The notes below the pieces were generated by a model. It saw only the letters and a program-made list of their open reading frames with translations, had not been told where the DNA came from and did not search any database. DNA of 64,000 nt from Streptomyces echinoruber (lineage in GTDB: Bacteria > Actinomycetota > Actinomycetes > Streptomycetales > Streptomycetaceae), in the NCBI RefSeq assembly GCF_014651135.1, contig NZ_BMWH01000002.1, positions 1 to 64,000 on the forward strand, in the 5' to 3' direction. The position numbers were made by a program, and so were the translations under genes. Below are positions 1-7,215 of the stretch, piece by piece (within the stretch, counting starts at the first letter, position 1; each line of letters begins with the position of its first letter).

Positions 1-1533
1 CGGATCATCGACCCGATGACGTATGTCGGCAAGGCCGCCGGGGCGGGCCTGTCCAAACTCGGCGACATCGCCAAGGCCATCAAGGGCGCCGGCAAGATCG
101 ACATGCCCACCCTCCCCGACGGCACCGTGCACCTGCCGGACGGCCGCCTGCTGGACGGCGACGGCAACCTGATCGGCCACGACGGCACGATCGACACCAC
201 ACCGGTGCCGCACGAGGCTGCTCCCCAGCTTCCGGCCCACTGGACCATCCAGGACCCGCAGCCGGTGTACGCCGGAGTCCACACCGGCGACGGCGTGGCC
301 CACACGACCGACGCCGCCACCGACGCCGGGCCGCGCTACGACACGACGCCCACGCCGTCGTCGTACGACCACACGCCCACGCCGTCGTCGTACAACCACA
401 CGCCCACGCCGTCGTCGTACGACCACACACCGGCACCGTCGTCGTACGACCACCCGGCGACCCCGGCCTCGTACGACCACGCCCCCACGGCCCACGACCA
501 CACCGGCACGGCCACCACCCCGCACACCGGCGGCCACGACGTCCCCGGCACCCACACGACGGAGACGCCGCACGGCACCGGCCACGACACCCCGGGCGGC
601 CACACCGGCGACACCTCCCACGGCGCCGGGCACGACACCGCCGGCCACGGCCACGACGGCGCCGGCCACGGCCACGACAGCGGCGGGCACGGCCACGACG
701 GCGGCGGGCACCACGACGGCGGGCACGACGGCACCGGCCACACGGACGACACCGGCTACCCGGACGCTCCGCACGACCCGGCGGACATCACCCCGCACCA
801 CGGCGCCGACGCCACGACGGCCTCCGGCCACCCGGGCACGGACATGCCGGAGCACGGCGGGGCCGGGGAGCAGTTCGAGTACAAACCGCTCATGTCGGCG
901 GACGACTTCGGCAACCTGCCCACCGACGCGGACCGGCACGCGGTGGCCATGGCGGAGCTGACGCCGGGCACGAATCCCGCGCCCAGTCTCTCCAACGAGG
1001 CAGGGCAGGCGTACGGCGACACGTACTGGAACGACTACCTCGACAACCTCGACGACGGCCCGCGAGACGCGCTGTACACCTACAGCGACCACTATTACAC
1101 GCAGATCAACGGTTTCCTGCGGGGTGAGATCCCCGAGGTGTCTTCCCACATCCAGCACACCATCGATGAGATGGACAAGGTCATGGGCACCCGTCCCGTG
1201 CCCGAGGACGTCATGGTCGTCCGAGGTACCGGGATCGACCATCTGAACCTGAGGTCACCGCTGGAGATGGAGGGCAACATCTACGGGGACGCCGCATACA
1301 CCTCCACGGCGCTCGGCAAGACGGTGCCGCCGCCCTTCGACCTCAAGCCGGTGCACATGCACCTGCGGGTGCCGAAGGGCACGCCGGCTCTCTGGATCGA
1401 CCACATCTCCGCGAATCCCGGAGAACGGGAAATGCTGCTTGCTCGCGGTACGAAGTACAAGGTGACGCGCGTTTTCCTGGACGAGACGGACGGCAAGTAC
1501 CACGTCTATGGGGAGGTCCTGCCGAGGCCGTAG
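1..1533 (+). CDS. Type VII-secreted polymorphic toxin, ADP-ribosyltransferase C-terminal domain (5' partial)
   Basis: The reading frame is open from base 1 (R-I-I-D-P before the Met at 16), so the true start lies upstream and only the last ~510 residues are seen. Numbering from Met16: a Gly/Ala-rich linker and TLPDG-type motif, five TPTPSSYDH-like repeats (346-480), a His/Gly-rich stretch (about residues 165-280), then a folded domain of ~200 residues. That domain carries the R-S-E triad of ADP-ribosyltransferase exoenzymes: VVRGTG (Arg403), YTSTAL (Ser430) and GEREML (ExE, Glu470/Glu472). The ExE form is known to favour arginine-modifying enzymes. The long low-complexity linker and the neighbouring eccD/eccC suggest a large type VII substrate whose C-terminal tip is the toxin. 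Target and export are inferred. Bases in the catalytic part look less GC-rich than the linker. The next two genes are probable immunity genes. Confidence 0.72.
   Translation, partial: RIIDPMTYVGKAAGAGLSKLGDIAKAIKGAGKIDMPTLPDGTVHLPDGRLLDGDGNLIGHDGTIDTTPVPHEAAPQLPAHWTIQDPQPVYAGVHTGDGVAHTTDAATDAGPRYDTTPTPSSYDHTPTPSSYNHTPTPSSYDHTPAPSSYDHPATPASYDHAPTAHDHTGTATTPHTGGHDVPGTHTTETPHGTGHDTPGGHTGDTSHGAGHDTAGHGHDGAGHGHDSGGHGHDGGGHHDGGHDGTGHTDDTGYPDAPHDPADITPHHGADATTASGHPGTDMPEHGGAGEQFEYKPLMSADDFGNLPTDADRHAVAMAELTPGTNPAPSLSNEAGQAYGDTYWNDYLDNLDDGPRDALYTYSDHYYTQINGFLRGEIPEVSSHIQHTIDEMDKVMGTRPVPEDVMVVRGTGIDHLNLRSPLEMEGNIYGDAAYTSTALGKTVPPPFDLKPVHMHLRVPKGTPALWIDHISANPGEREMLLARGTKYKVTRVFLDETDGKYHVYGEVLPRP
346..480 (+). 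repeat. Five in-frame 27-bp tandem repeats in the toxin linker
   Basis: Units begin at 346, 373, 400, 427 and 454. The first three are nearly identical and the last two have drifted. Each encodes nine residues of the form TPTPSSYDH. The repeat keeps the reading frame and makes a flexible Pro/Ser/Tyr/His spacer between the secretion part and the catalytic domain. Confidence 0.9.
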
Positions 1534-1574
1534 CATCGTCGCGGATCAGGCAGAGGCAAAGGAATGCAGGCTTC

Positions 1575-1979
1575 ATGAGCAGTGAACGACCGATCAACCC
1601 GCGCTTCGCCGAGGACATGCGGTTTCAGGAGGCGCCGGGCGGTCCGCCCCGCTACCGGGACTGGACCGATAAGCCGGTGCAGTACTTCACGGTTGTCGAC
1701 AAGCAGGGCGGTGCGATCCTCGGGTACCTGTGGGCGGGCGACGAGGACAACGCCGCCGCGTACGAACCGCGGGAGGCCGCCGGTGCCCGGGCGGTGAACG
1801 AGGGCGGTTTCTGGATCCGTCGGCTGCGCAACGCCAAGGAGCGGGGCATCCGCCCGTCCCAGGCCTTGGCCGAGCTGTACGGCGACCCGGAGCCGGCCGG
1901 CAAGGGCCGCCCCCTGCCGGGGTCCCTCGCTGATGCCCCGAACGCCGCAGCGATCGAGGCTCTGGCCAAAGGTGATTAG
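1575..1979 (+). CDS. Small acidic protein, probable immunity protein for the upstream toxin (copy A)
   Basis: 134 aa, no signal peptide or membrane segment, so cytoplasmic. It starts 42 bp after the toxin stop with AAAGGA 9 nt ahead of the ATG. I do not recognise a named family. Visible features are a Tyr/Trp-rich core (RYRDWTDKPVQYFTV, LGYLWAGDEDNAAA), an alpha-helical middle ending in SQALAELYGDPE, and a tail PLPGSLADAPNA. The next gene is a paralogue that I judge roughly 60% identical by eye. Position directly behind a polymorphic toxin, small size, and duplication are typical of immunity genes; the role is inference from context only. An accessory or chaperone role in secretion is an alternative. 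Confidence 0.65.
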   Translation: MSSERPINPRFAEDMRFQEAPGGPPRYRDWTDKPVQYFTVVDKQGGAILGYLWAGDEDNAAAYEPREAAGARAVNEGGFWIRRLRNAKERGIRPSQALAELYGDPEPAGKGRPLPGSLADAPNAAAIEALAKGD

Positions 1980-2061
1980 CGAAGACGACATCGTATGTTT
2001 CATCCGGTGCACCACGTCACCGCCACCGCCCCGGCGGCGGAGCCGGGGAAGCGTGGACTTC

Positions 2062-2463
2062 ATGAGCAGTGAACGACCGATCAACCCGCGCTTCGGCGAG
2101 GACGTGCGCTTCGACCTCGTGGCGCCGGGGCCGGCGCGGTACCGGACCTGGACCGACAAGCCGGTGCGGTACTTCACGGTGGCCGACAAGGAGGGCGGCA
2201 CGGCCCTCGGGTACGTGTGGGCGAGCGACGAGGACGACGCCGCCGCGTGGGTGCCGCGCAAGGCCGCGGGAGGCCGGGCCCTCGCCGAGGGCGGTCACTG
2301 GCACGCCCGGCTGCAGGAGGCCAAGGGGCGGGGCGTCCCGCCGTCCCAGGCCCTCGCGGAGATGCTGTCCGACCCGGAGGGCAACCGCGGGCGGGCCCTG
2401 CCGGGCTCCCTGCGCGACGCCCCGAACGCCGACGCGGTCAAAACGCTCGCCAAGGACGCATAG
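2062..2463 (+). CDS. Small acidic protein, probable immunity protein (copy B, tandem paralogue)
   Basis: 133 aa. The ATG at 2062 is chosen over the in-frame ATG at 1933 because the protein then aligns from residue 1 with copy A (both begin MSSERPINPRF), and because the earlier start would lie inside copy A. A 37-bp stretch from three bases before the ATG is identical between the copies (1572-1608 and 2059-2095), after which they diverge at many positions. Conserved blocks are WTDKPV, YFTV, LGY-W, DED-AAA, PSQALAE and LPGSL-DAPNA. Probably a duplicated immunity gene, possibly retained to neutralise a variant toxin. No family name is recognised. Confidence 0.65.
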   Translation: MSSERPINPRFGEDVRFDLVAPGPARYRTWTDKPVRYFTVADKEGGTALGYVWASDEDDAAAWVPRKAAGGRALAEGGHWHARLQEAKGRGVPPSQALAEMLSDPEGNRGRALPGSLRDAPNADAVKTLAKDA

Positions 2464-2553
2464 CGCGGCCCGAGACGTCGGCACACGCCACACGACACGC
2501 ACGTACACCATCCACAGGACGATCCACACGACACCACGGGGGAGCACCTCACC

Positions 2554-3231
2554 ATGACCACGCCGCCCGCGCCCGGCAGCCACCAGCCGATCCAGGGCAA
2601 TCCGTACGGGTCCCCGCCGCAGGGCAACCCGTACGCCACCTCGTACCCGCCCCAGGCCGCGCAGCCGTACGCCGCGCAGCCCGGTCACCCGCAGCCGTAC
2701 GCCGCGCAGCCCGGTCACCCGCAGCCCTACGCCGCGCAACCCGGTCACCCGCAGCCCTACGCCGCGCAGCCCGGTCATCCGCAGCCGGCCGCCCCGTACG
2801 CCCACCCCCAGCCCTACGGCGCTCCCCACCCCGGCGCCCCCCTCATGTGCAGGTTCTGCGGCGGCGCCCCCGCCGTTCCCGTCGCTTTCCGGGCCCACCG
2901 GGGGATCCTGATCCTCATGACGTTCCGGAAGCTGGACGGGCCGATGTGCGCGACCTGCGGGCTGGGCGCGTACCGGACGCTGACGACGGAGACGCTGTGG
3001 CAGGGCTGGTGGAGCCCGTTCTCGCTGTTCCTGTTCACGCCGTTCACGCTGCTCTACAACCTCGTCGCCGCCCGCAAGGTGAAGAAGCTCCAGCCTCCGG
3101 TGCCGGGACAGCACGGGCAGCAGATCGATCCGGGCGTGCCGGTGCACCGGCGGCCGCTCGCCTACGTCGCCCTCGTGCCGGTCCTGTGGCTCCTGTTCAT
3201 GATCGTGTCGGGGCTGGCCTCGGGCTCGTGA
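2554..3231 (+). CDS. Pro-rich, zinc-ribbon-like membrane protein of unknown function
   Basis: 225 aa, preceded by GGGGGAG about 10 nt before the ATG. The first ~95 residues are a cytoplasmic-type Pro/Gln/Tyr-rich tail with four AQPGHPQPYA repeats. A treble-clef/zinc-ribbon-like pair CRFCGG ... CATCG follows (about residues 97 and 130). Then come an amphipathic/hydrophobic stretch around WWSPFSLFLFTPFTLLYNL and a C-terminal membrane helix ending at the last residue. The fold resembles small actinobacterial proteins with an N-terminal disordered tail and metal-binding knuckle. It sits between the immunity genes and the type VII core genes, but nothing in the sequence gives a reaction. Confidence 0.6.
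   Translation: MTTPPAPGSHQPIQGNPYGSPPQGNPYATSYPPQAAQPYAAQPGHPQPYAAQPGHPQPYAAQPGHPQPYAAQPGHPQPAAPYAHPQPYGAPHPGAPLMCRFCGGAPAVPVAFRAHRGILILMTFRKLDGPMCATCGLGAYRTLTTETLWQGWWSPFSLFLFTPFTLLYNLVAARKVKKLQPPVPGQHGQQIDPGVPVHRRPLAYVALVPVLWLLFMIVSGLASGS
2671..2790 (+). repeat. Four 30-bp tandem repeats (AQPGHPQPYA)
   Basis: Units start at 2671, 2701, 2731 and 2761. They are nearly identical at DNA level with a few third-position changes and a diverged end in the last unit. They encode the Pro/Gln-rich N-terminal tail of the 2554-3231 gene and are a likely site of copy-number variation. Confidence 0.9.
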
Positions 3232-3301
3232 CGTGACGGCCCCAGGGTGTACTCCGCGCTCCCCGATGCCTTATGTTGCCGGGGCGGAGTCAGGGGGAGT
3301 C

Positions 3302-3904
3302 ATGCCACAGGACGGGCACCGTCGAGCCCGGGAAGCGCGCCCGCAGGCGCCGGCGGACGCCGGGACGCTCATGAGCGTCGCCGACGTCGAGGCCGTCGCC
3401 CGCGCCGCGCACGCCGGGCAGACCGACAAGGCGGGACGGCCGTACGCGGAGCACCTGGCGGCCGTGGCCGAGGGCGTGCGCGCCCGGGGCGGGGGAGACG
3501 AACTCGTCGCCGCCGCCTGGCTGCACGACGCGGTGGAGGACGGCGTCCTCGACGAGGAGTGGCTCGAGGCGGCCGCGCTCCCGCAGCGCACCAAGGACGT
3601 GGTGCGGGCCGTCACCAAGCGGCCGGGGGAGGAACCGGAGGCCTACGCCCGCCGGATCCTGGCCACCCCGGGCGCCCGGCTCGTCAAGGCGGCCGACCTC
3701 GCGCACAACGCCGACCCGCGCCGCCTGGCCGCCCTCGACGCCCCCACCGCCCGGCGCCTGGCCGCCAAGTACACCGCCATGCGCCGCCACTTGGGCCTGA
3801 CCGCCGACGACCGGCCGGCCACGACCGGCCGGCCACGACCGACCACCGGCGAACGACCACCGGCGCCGGCCGCCGACGACCGACCACCGGCAAACGGCCG
3901 CTGA
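3302..3904 (+). CDS. Stand-alone HD-domain hydrolase, RelA/SpoT (MESH1)-like
   Basis: 200 aa. The ATG at 3302 is preferred over GTG 3233 because AGGGGGAG sits 3-9 nt upstream. The core shows the RelA/SpoT hydrolase signature: AHAGQTDKAGRPYAEH, then WLHDAVEDG (HD plus ED) and VKAADLAHNADP (second metal-binding Asp). The domain alone, without a synthetase domain, matches small alarmone/nucleotide pyrophosphohydrolases of the MESH1 type, so (p)ppGpp or a related nucleotide is a plausible Mn-dependent substrate. The last ~40 residues are a low-complexity DDRP/TTG tail encoded by repetitive DNA and probably not part of the fold. Its place between toxin-immunity genes and type VII core genes is unexplained. 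Confidence 0.7.
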   Translation: MPQDGHRRAREARPQAPADAGTLMSVADVEAVARAAHAGQTDKAGRPYAEHLAAVAEGVRARGGGDELVAAAWLHDAVEDGVLDEEWLEAAALPQRTKDVVRAVTKRPGEEPEAYARRILATPGARLVKAADLAHNADPRRLAALDAPTARRLAAKYTAMRRHLGLTADDRPATTGRPRPTTGERPPAPAADDRPPANGR

Positions 3905-3916
3905 CGAACCGGCGTT

Positions 3917-4004
3917 GACGACCGACCAGTGACGACCGACCAGTGACGACCGACGACCCGGCGAAGACGACCGAAGCAGACGACGACTGAAGCAGACGAC
4001 GACT
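3917..4004 (+). repeat. Short tandem repeats behind the HD-hydrolase gene
   Basis: A 14-bp unit (GACGACCGACCAGT) occurs at 3917-3930 and 3931-3944, followed by a partial copy. A 16-bp unit (GAAGCAGACGACGACT) occurs at 3973-3988 and 3989-4004. The array ends one base before the ATG of the next gene, so it replaces the place where a ribosome-binding site would be expected. Confidence 0.85.
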
Positions 4005-4005
4005 C

Positions 4006-4302
4006 ATGACACGGGACTACGACAGCCAGCTGCTGGAGTCGGTGGCGGTGCGCCGGCGCCGGCTGCGCGACGCGCTGCTGTTCGGCGCACAGCGCGCCCG
4101 GCGCACGGCGGACGAGCGGCTCGGCAAGGTGTTCGCGGGCATCGCCATCGCCGCCGTGCTGTGCGCGGGCTGCGTCGGCTGGTCCTTCCTGCAGGCCACC
4201 CTGGCCAAGCAGAAGGCCGAACAGCGCAAGCAGCAACAGCAGCAGGAGCAGTTGTACAACCCGACGCCCTCCGCCGAGGGCACCACGGCGGGGAAGCGGT
4301 GA
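4006..4302 (+). CDS. Small one-pass membrane protein at the type VII locus
   Basis: 98 aa. Residues 1-40 are charged and Arg-rich (VRRRRLRD, RARRTADERL). A single membrane helix follows (about 42-60, VFAGIAIAAVLCAGCVGWSF), then a Lys/Gln-rich coiled-coil-like run (KQKAEQRKQQQQQEQ) and a short polar tail. Positive-inside reasoning puts the N-terminus in the cytoplasm. There is no Shine-Dalgarno sequence because tandem repeats run up to the ATG. It lies 76 bp before eccD, which has its own promoter, so it may close the upstream unit. A small accessory subunit of the secretion machine is possible, but no family is recognised. Confidence 0.6.
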   Translation: MTRDYDSQLLESVAVRRRRLRDALLFGAQRARRTADERLGKVFAGIAIAAVLCAGCVGWSFLQATLAKQKAEQRKQQQQQEQLYNPTPSAEGTTAGKR

Positions 4303-4365
4303 ACGGCGTGTGCGCGACCGGGTGTTCACGCCCCCGCGGGCTCCGTGGCCGAAACGACGCGATGA

Positions 4366-4371
4366 TAGGTT
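4366..4371 (+). promoter_or_regulatory. -10 box of eccD (probable leaderless promoter)
   Basis: TAGGTT is followed by exactly 7 nt and then the GTG at 4379. That spacing places the transcription start at or next to the start codon. No good -35 hexamer is visible. Confidence 0.5.
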
Positions 4372-4378
4372 CCGGTGA

Positions 4379-5734
4379 GTGGTGAGCGCAGCAACGACGT
4401 CCCGGACCCAGCTCAGCCGGGTCACCCTGGTCGGTGAGCGGCGACGTGCCGACATCGTCCTGCCGTCGGACACACCGATCGGCCAACTGCTTCCCGACAT
4501 CCTGCGGTTGCTCGACGACCGCGTCGCCAACCGGCCCACCACCCGGCAGCTGATCACCTCCGACGGCTCGGTGCTGCCGCACGACGCCACCCTCGCCTCG
4601 GCCGAGGTCCCCGACGGCGCCGTGCTGCGCCTGGTGCGCGCCCACGCCGCACCGCCCGCGCCGGTCGTGCACGACGTCACCGACCAGGTCGCCGACGACC
4701 TCGACCTGCGCTCCTGGCGCTGGCGCCCGGCCGCGCGCCGGGTCAGCGCCGGGGTGGCCACCGTGGCGTTCGCCGTGGCCGCGGCGCTGCTGGCGCGCCG
4801 GGAGTTCGCGCTGGACTCCGTCGCCGGCGCGCTCGCCGCCGCCACCGTCGTCCTCCTCGTCGCGGGTGCGCTCGTGGCGCGGATCGGCGGCGGCAACCGG
4901 GGACTGGCCACCGCGCTGCTGCTGGCCTCCGGCGGGCTCGGAGTGCTCGCCGCGTGGACCGCCGCCGACGCCGACTCCTGGAGCGCGACCGCCCGGCTGG
5001 CCGGTGTCGTCGGCGCGCTGGTGCTCACGCTCGTGCTGCTCGCCTACTTCTCGCCGCTCGGCCGCGGCGGGCTGATCGGGGCCGGCGCGGCGGCCGTGGT
5101 CACCGCCGTGTGGGAGGCCGTCGCCGCCGTACAGGACCGGCCGGACCGGCTGGGCGCGGTGATGGCGGTGTTCTCGGTGGTGCTGCTCGGGCTGCTGCCG
5201 CGGTTCGCGCTGATGGCCTCCGGCCTGACCGGGCTGGACGACAAGCGGTCCTCGGGCGCCTCGGTCAGCCGGCACCAGGTCGCCAACGCGCTCGCCGCCA
5301 CCCACCGCGGGCTCGCCCTGGCCACCGTGGTCACCGCCGCCTCGGCCGCCGCCGGCGGCTGGCTGCTGACCACCGCCGCGCGGCCCACCGCGTGGACCGT
5401 GGTGCTGGCCTCGCTGACCGCCGTGGTGCTGCTGTCCCGGGCGCGGGCCTTCCCGCTGGTGGCCGAGGTGGTGGCGCTGTTCGCGGCCGCCGCGCTGCTC
5501 GTCGTACGGCTCGCGGTGCTGTGGCTGGACCACGCCGGCGGCGCGGGCGCCCTGGTGCTGCTGGGCGTGGCCGCGCTGCTGCCGCTGCTGGCGCTCGCCA
5601 TCGAGCCGCCGGAGCACGTGCGGGTGCGGCTGCGCCGCTTCGCCGACCTGGTCGAGTCCCTCGGCGTGATCGGGCTCTTCCCGCTCGCCGTGGGGGTGTT
5701 CGGCATCTACGGACAGCTGCTCGACAAGTTCTGA
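4379..5734 (+). CDS. eccD: Type VII secretion integral membrane protein EccD
   Basis: 451 aa. Residues ~8-90 form the ubiquitin-like YukD-type cytoplasmic domain (SRVTLVGERRRADIVLPS ... LPHDATLASAEVPDGAVLRLV). A linker DDLDLRSW and roughly eleven membrane helices follow to the C-terminus, as in EccD/Snm4 proteins, which form the membrane channel scaffold of ESX systems. The start GTG 4379 (alternatively the adjacent GTG 4382) has no Shine-Dalgarno but lies 7 nt after a -10 box, pointing to leaderless translation. The next gene begins 20 bp downstream, so eccD, the ParA-like gene, eccC and the following gene look like one operon. EccB, EccE, mycosin and the WXG100 substrates are not in the window and should lie upstream. 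Confidence 0.88.
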   Translation: MVSAATTSRTQLSRVTLVGERRRADIVLPSDTPIGQLLPDILRLLDDRVANRPTTRQLITSDGSVLPHDATLASAEVPDGAVLRLVRAHAAPPAPVVHDVTDQVADDLDLRSWRWRPAARRVSAGVATVAFAVAAALLARREFALDSVAGALAAATVVLLVAGALVARIGGGNRGLATALLLASGGLGVLAAWTAADADSWSATARLAGVVGALVLTLVLLAYFSPLGRGGLIGAGAAAVVTAVWEAVAAVQDRPDRLGAVMAVFSVVLLGLLPRFALMASGLTGLDDKRSSGASVSRHQVANALAATHRGLALATVVTAASAAAGGWLLTTAARPTAWTVVLASLTAVVLLSRARAFPLVAEVVALFAAAALLVVRLAVLWLDHAGGAGALVLLGVAALLPLLALAIEPPEHVRVRLRRFADLVESLGVIGLFPLAVGVFGIYGQLLDKF

Positions 5735-5754
5735 GGGCAGGGGAGAAGGGCGAC

Positions 5755-7164
5755 ATGCCGAACGGGGACAACTGGCAGAGCGACGTGCTGCGCGACCTGA
5801 GGAGCACCGCGTCCCGGCCGCAGCAGCCGCAGCCGTCCGAGCCGGGGCAGCAGGAACAGCGGGAGCCGCGGCAGCCGGACACGCCCGGCGCGGGCACCCC
5901 TGGCACAGGCACGGCCGTACCCGCGCCGGGGCAGTCTTCGCGGGAGCAGGCCGTGGCCGCGCCCGCCTACGGCTACCCGCCGCAGGAGCACGCCTCCGCC
6001 GCACCCGCCTACGGCTACCCGCACCCCCAGCCGCACGCCGGGCAGGCCGCCGCCGGTGCCACGCAGCCGTACCCGGCGCAGCCCGCCCTCGACCAGGCGG
6101 CCGCCCAGGCCCACGCCGCCCACACCGCGCCCGCCCAGGCCGCGCCCGCCCACCCCCAGCAGCCGTACCCGGCCCCCCAGTCCCAGACCCAACTCCAGCC
6201 CCAGGCCCAGCCCCGGCCGCAGCCCGCGCCCGCCCACCGCGCCGCCCCCGACTCCCGCCCGGTGGTCGACAAGCGGTTCGCCGCCGCCGGCCTCAAGCCC
6301 CGCCGCGGCGAGCCGTTCACCGCCCGCGCCTGGCGGACCGTGCGCCGCACCGTCTCCTCCTCGGCCGCCCGCGAGGTCGCCGAGACCACCGCGACCGCGG
6401 AGGTGCTGCAGCAGGCGGTCACCACCGGCCGGCAGATCGCGGTGACCTCGATCCGCGGCGGCTCGGGCAAGACCACGGTCACCGCCCTCCTGGGCACCAC
6501 CTACGCCCACTACCGGCACGACCCGGTGCTCCTCGTCGAGGCCGACCCGGCGCTCGGCTCGCTGCCGCTGCGGCTCGGCGCCCAGACGCTGCGCTGGACC
6601 ACCGGCGACCTCGCCGGGATCGTCGAGCCGCAGATGTCGCTGCTGGACGTCACCGGCTACCTGGTCCAGCTCCCCGACAACGCCTGGCTGCTGCCCGGCA
6701 GCCAGGGGCAGGTCGGCGCGATGCTCGACACCAGGGGCTACGAGCGCGTCATGGTGTCGCTGCGCCGCTACTTCGGCGTCACCGTCGTCGACTGCGAGAC
6801 CCTGCCCGCCGAGGTGGCCCGCGCCGCGCTGTCGGCGGCACAGGCGCGGGTGCTGACCGTGCCGGCCACCCTGGAGGGCCTCACCAGCACCTACGCGGTG
6901 CTGGAGTGGATGCGCGGCCTGCCCCGGGACGTGATGACCTCCACCGTCGTCGTCCTCACCGAGACCGTCCCGCACCCCGGCCTGGACCTGGAGAAGGCCG
7001 CCGAGCAGGTGAAGGCGACCGGCGCGCACGTGCGCGTGCTGCCCTACGACCGGCACCTGGCGGCCGGCGGCGCCATCCGCACCGACCTGCTCGCGCGGGC
7101 CACCCGGCAGGCGGTCACCGAGCTGGCCGCCGAGGTGTTCCGGCTCTCCCAGAAGCGCCGCTGA
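5755..7164 (+). CDS. MinD/ParA-like ATPase of the type VII locus
   Basis: 469 aa. The ATG at 5755 has GGGGAGAAGG just upstream and follows eccD by 20 bp. The first ~170 residues are a Pro/Gln/Ala-rich disordered arm (AYGYP and PAQPA repeats), followed by a conserved stretch RAWRTVRRTVSS and a MinD/ParA/SIMIBI ATPase domain. The P-loop reads SIRGGSGKTT (Lys239) with Arg in place of the signature Lys of KGGxGKT. The second box is LLVEADPALGSLP and a later box is VVDCETLP. This architecture matches EspI-type ATPases encoded next to ESX genes, which are thought to control secretion rather than move DNA. Ends 51 bp before eccC. Confidence 0.8.
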   Translation: MPNGDNWQSDVLRDLRSTASRPQQPQPSEPGQQEQREPRQPDTPGAGTPGTGTAVPAPGQSSREQAVAAPAYGYPPQEHASAAPAYGYPHPQPHAGQAAAGATQPYPAQPALDQAAAQAHAAHTAPAQAAPAHPQQPYPAPQSQTQLQPQAQPRPQPAPAHRAAPDSRPVVDKRFAAAGLKPRRGEPFTARAWRTVRRTVSSSAAREVAETTATAEVLQQAVTTGRQIAVTSIRGGSGKTTVTALLGTTYAHYRHDPVLLVEADPALGSLPLRLGAQTLRWTTGDLAGIVEPQMSLLDVTGYLVQLPDNAWLLPGSQGQVGAMLDTRGYERVMVSLRRYFGVTVVDCETLPAEVARAALSAAQARVLTVPATLEGLTSTYAVLEWMRGLPRDVMTSTVVVLTETVPHPGLDLEKAAEQVKATGAHVRVLPYDRHLAAGGAIRTDLLARATRQAVTELAAEVFRLSQKRR

Positions 7165-7215
7165 CCGCCCCCGGCACGAAGGGACTTCAAGGGACGAGGG
7201 AAGACAGGGACGACG

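Noticed and set aside
346..480. Regularly spaced 27-bp repeats resembling a mini CRISPR array
   Set aside because: Repeats are directly adjacent without spacers, stay in frame and encode a protein linker. No cas genes are present.
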